This document shows, in pieces, positions 62,105 to 64,000 of a stretch of 64,000 nucleotides of DNA. Where the stretch lies: positions 6,758,001-6,822,000 of the forward strand of contig NZ_CP146022.1 of the NCBI RefSeq assembly GCF_036967205.1, read 5' to 3'. How positions within the stretch are numbered: the stretch's first letter is position 1; every line of letters starts with the position of its first letter. The notes below the pieces were generated by a model. The model saw only the letters and a program-made list of their open reading frames with translations. It made no database searches and had not been told where the DNA came from. The position numbers were made by a program, and so were the translations under genes. The DNA comes from Streptomyces sp. Q6 (GTDB lineage Bacteria > Actinomycetota > Actinomycetes > Streptomycetales > Streptomycetaceae).

Positions 62105-62446
62105 TCATGAGTTGAGGATGCGGGCCTTCTCCGTGGCGAACTCCGCGTCCGACAAAAGGCCCTGCGCCTTGAGGTCGGCGAGCGCCGTCAGCTGCGCGAC
62201 CCGGTCCGTGGCGGCCGGGGCCGAGGGCGGCGGCTGCTGCGCGTAGGCGTTCTGCGCCGCGGCCTGGGCGGCCGCCTGGTCCACCAGCGCCTGCTGCTGG
62301 GCCTGGGCGTTCGCCTCCCGCTCCATCTCGCGCTGCGCGCCGCGGCGCTGCACGCGGCCGGAGACCGCGGTCGCGGTGCCGGTGATCACGGCGGTGCGCG
62401 CCATCGTGCCCAGCAGACCGGGCCGTCCCATACGTCGTGGCAACAC
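62105..62446 (-). CDS. Small SHOCT domain protein
   Basis: A protein of 113 residues. A basic N-terminus with a short glycine-rich hydrophobic segment (GLLGTMARTAVITGTATAV) is followed by a Gln/Ala-rich linker and a C-terminal SHOCT motif (AQLTALADLKAQGLLSDAEF, then EKARIL). The function is unknown; the motif often ends small membrane or oligomeric proteins. GTG 62446 has AAGGAG eight bases upstream. It lies 92 bases downstream of the DUF6325 gene on the same strand and is probably its operon partner, a frequent pairing in Streptomyces. It is related in its tail to the 134-residue SHOCT protein at 49.8 kb. Confidence 0.82.
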   Translation of the reverse strand: MLPRRMGRPGLLGTMARTAVITGTATAVSGRVQRRGAQREMEREANAQAQQQALVDQAAAQAAAQNAYAQQPPPSAPAATDRVAQLTALADLKAQGLLSDAEFATEKARILNS

Positions 62447-62538
62447 TGGCCTTCTCCTTACGTGTGTGTCCGTACGTGCTTCACGTTCTCTGCTCTTCGG
62501 GTGTGCCGCCGCTCGTGGGGCGGGACCTCGGGGTCGTC

Positions 62539-62979
62539 TCAGTCGGCGTCGAGCGCGCCGACGGCCTCGACGACGACGTCCCTCGGGATGCGTTCGAGCA
62601 GCAGGATCTCGCCCTTCGAGTCCCGCACGGCGGCGCCGAGCCGGGCGGCCCAGGTGTTCTCCCAGACCAGGACCACGGCCGACGACTCGGGCGTGAGGCC
62701 CTCGGCGACGTTCTGGAGGTCCTCGTCGCTGAGCAGGTCGAACCGGGAGTCGGCGAACTGACCGAACTCCTCGGCCACTTCGGCGTCGGCGATCTCGACG
62801 ACGTCGACCGAGCCCTCGGCCGACTTCCTGACGAAGGTCAGGTCGAGGATGCGGACCGTGCCGTCCTGTTGCAGCGCCCGCAGCGCGGGCACGATCTCGC
62901 CGTTGAAGTGGTTGCCGTCGAAGGCGACCACGGCGACGTCCACCGGTCCGACGGTGTCGGCATTCAGCCCACTGGCCAT
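62539..62979 (-). CDS. DUF6325 family protein
   Basis: A protein of 146 residues with the DUF6325/DUF1269-like fold (MASGLNADTVGPVDVAVVAF, VRILDLTFVRKSAEGSV, DEDLQNVAEGLTPESSAVVLVWENTWA in pieces, LLLERIPRDVV). It is probably a small soluble oligomer. The function is unknown; proteins of this type are often induced by osmotic or general stress in Streptomyces. ATG 62979 follows GGGAGGTGG. The 234 bases upstream (divergent from the winged-helix regulator) are AT-enriched and hold no gene. Confidence 0.82.
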   Translation of the reverse strand: MASGLNADTVGPVDVAVVAFDGNHFNGEIVPALRALQQDGTVRILDLTFVRKSAEGSVDVVEIADAEVAEEFGQFADSRFDLLSDEDLQNVAEGLTPESSAVVLVWENTWAARLGAAVRDSKGEILLLERIPRDVVVEAVGALDAD

Positions 62980-63213
62980 GGAGCGGCCACCTCCCAGGGT
63001 GCACAAGCGCAAGATGTACAAGTTCGGATAAACCGGAGCATAGGTTCCTTTTCCCGCTCCGGCGAACGGGGCCCTCACGGTCCCGTTACGGCAGATGTGT
63101 GGCCCCGCCGCGTGTCGGGGGCGGGTGAGGGAGTTGCCCCCGCTCGTCTTCGCAGGCTGTGCGGGCGGCGGACCGCCGCACCACCGGTCGACGCGAAACA
63201 ACCTGGAGCACCG

Positions 63214-63969
63214 TTGCGGACCTCTCCCCACACGCCCCTGCGCACCGGACCCGGCACCGCCCCGTCGCGGGCGCTGCCGCTGCTGCTCGTCGCGACACCA
63301 CCGGACGCGCCCGTGGCCATGGTGCGAGAGCTCCAGGACACCCGGTTCACGTTCCACCTCGTGCACAGCGGACGGGACGCGCTGCGGGACCTGTACCACT
63401 ACCGGCCCGACCTGATGCTGCTCGGTCTGCGCATCACCGATCCCGGACCGTGGGAGGTGCTGCAACGCGTCCGGGAGATCAGCGAGGACCTTCGGGTCAT
63501 GGCCGTCGACCGCGCGTACCGGGAGAAGGAGGCGCTGCGGGCCCTGCGGGCCGGCGCCGACGACCTGCTCTGGCTGGACATGCCCATGCCCCTTGCCCGG
63601 GAGCTGATCACCGCGCGGCTGCGCCGGGCCCGGCCCGTCGAACCGGTCGACCGGCTCCTGGAGGACGGCTACCTGCGGCTCGACGTGGCGGCCCGCGAGG
63701 CCTCCGTGGACAGCGCGTTCCTGCCCCTGTCCTCGCTGGAATTCGACCTGCTGTTCGCGCTCGCCTACAACGCGGGCCAGGTGCTCGGCAGCGACCAGCT
63801 GCTGCGCATGGCCTGGCGGACCCGGCCCGAGGGCAGCCCCTCCAAGGTCAAGTACACGGTGCTGCGACTGCGCCGCCACATCGAGCAGGCCACCGGCGCC
63901 GAGGCCCCGATCGAGACCGTACGCGGCATCGGCTACCGCTACCGGCCGCCGGGCGCCGCCAGGTCGTAG
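63214..63969 (+). CDS. Orphan OmpR-type winged-helix regulator with degenerate receiver
   Basis: A protein of 251 residues. The C-terminal 100 form a Trans_reg_C winged helix of the OmpR/PhoB type (LSSLEFDLLFALAYNAGQVL, then KVKYTVLRLRRHIE and TVRGIGYRYRPP). The N-terminal domain has the receiver fold but lacks the phosphoacceptor: the usual Asp position reads LLGLRIT (Gly in place of Asp), the first acidic pair is replaced by TPPDAP, and the lysine before the proline is missing (MPMP). It should act without phosphorylation. No kinase gene is adjacent. The start is TTG 63214 with GGAG six bases upstream; an ATG 63319 would cut the domain. Its role is unknown. Confidence 0.85.
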   Translation: MRTSPHTPLRTGPGTAPSRALPLLLVATPPDAPVAMVRELQDTRFTFHLVHSGRDALRDLYHYRPDLMLLGLRITDPGPWEVLQRVREISEDLRVMAVDRAYREKEALRALRAGADDLLWLDMPMPLARELITARLRRARPVEPVDRLLEDGYLRLDVAAREASVDSAFLPLSSLEFDLLFALAYNAGQVLGSDQLLRMAWRTRPEGSPSKVKYTVLRLRRHIEQATGAEAPIETVRGIGYRYRPPGAARS

Positions 63970-64000
63970 GGCCCGGCGCCCCGTGCCGGGCCCGTGCCCC

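Noticed and set aside
1-64000. Insertion sequences, prophage or secondary-metabolite cluster
   Set aside because: No transposase, phage structural gene, PKS, NRPS or terpene synthase was found in any frame.

Overview
The window is about 72% GC with strong GC bias at codon third positions, GTG and TTG starts, purine-rich ribosome binding sites and ATGA/GTGA operon overlaps. It also carries Streptomyces-type families (PP2C-like and SpoIIAB-like proteins, DUF2637, CebR operators, an extracellular subtilase, GH6/GH3/GH38 enzymes). It reads as chromosomal DNA of a Streptomyces or close relative. I see no rRNA, tRNA, CRISPR array, transposase, integrase or prophage gene.

Layout. 0-4 kb: the end of an alpha/beta hydrolase, rsgA with a possible leader peptide, and an adaptive DNA-alkylation repair pair (frameshifted Ada-AlkA regulator/glycosylase plus ogt). 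4-8.4 kb, minus strand: a NarL-type two-component pair, a DedA protein, a DUF456 protein and a TrmB/LuxR-like regulator, divergent from a 1,265-residue secreted subtilase ending in an excellent terminator. 12.4-18.8 kb: a frameshifted PP2C-like protein, poxB, and a GH38 alpha-mannosidase on the minus strand. 18.9-23.5 kb: a SpoIIAB-like ATPase, a DUF2637 membrane protein, a FhuF-like ferric reductase under an iron box, a GntR regulator and a helical-repeat protein.

23.6-32.3 kb is a purine-oxidation locus: a PucR regulator divergent from the three xanthine dehydrogenase subunits, then an NCS2 purine permease and an XdhC maturation factor. 32.4-39.4 kb carries sugar polymer functions: a GH6 cellulase behind two CebR operators, a polysaccharide deacetylase lipoprotein and a secreted multidomain GH3 enzyme, with an enoyl-reductase-like and an SRPBCC protein between. 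39.6-46.9 kb: a large proline-rich membrane protein, a CBS-pair protein beside a 12-TM anion permease, a fluoride-export operon (crcB-DUF190-crcB-short DUF190), and a LysR/EamA divergent pair. 47-53.3 kb: membrane and stress-type proteins (YihY, DUF6069, SHOCT, DUF389) with an alkyl sulfatase. 53.4-62 kb: AidB-like acyl-CoA dehydrogenase/TetR, an acyl-CoA ligase, then TetR, a TauD-type dioxygenase, an MFS transporter and an aldehyde dehydrogenase that look like one catabolic unit. 62-64 kb: a SHOCT protein, DUF6325, and an orphan OmpR-type regulator without a phosphoacceptor.

Two window-wide patterns stand out. First, eight reading-frame breaks fall in seven otherwise well-conserved genes. 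Seven are explained by one missing base, mostly in or beside a short C/G run, which points to systematic indel errors in the assembly more than to pseudogenes. Second, four short tandem repeats between 46.9 and 52.3 kb each begin at, end at or lie just behind a stop codon and reiterate it. No clear new defence or mobile system is visible. The best candidates for undescribed biology are the dioxygenase/MFS/aldehyde dehydrogenase unit, the crcB/DUF190 operon with its shortened DUF190 copy, and the stop-codon repeats.
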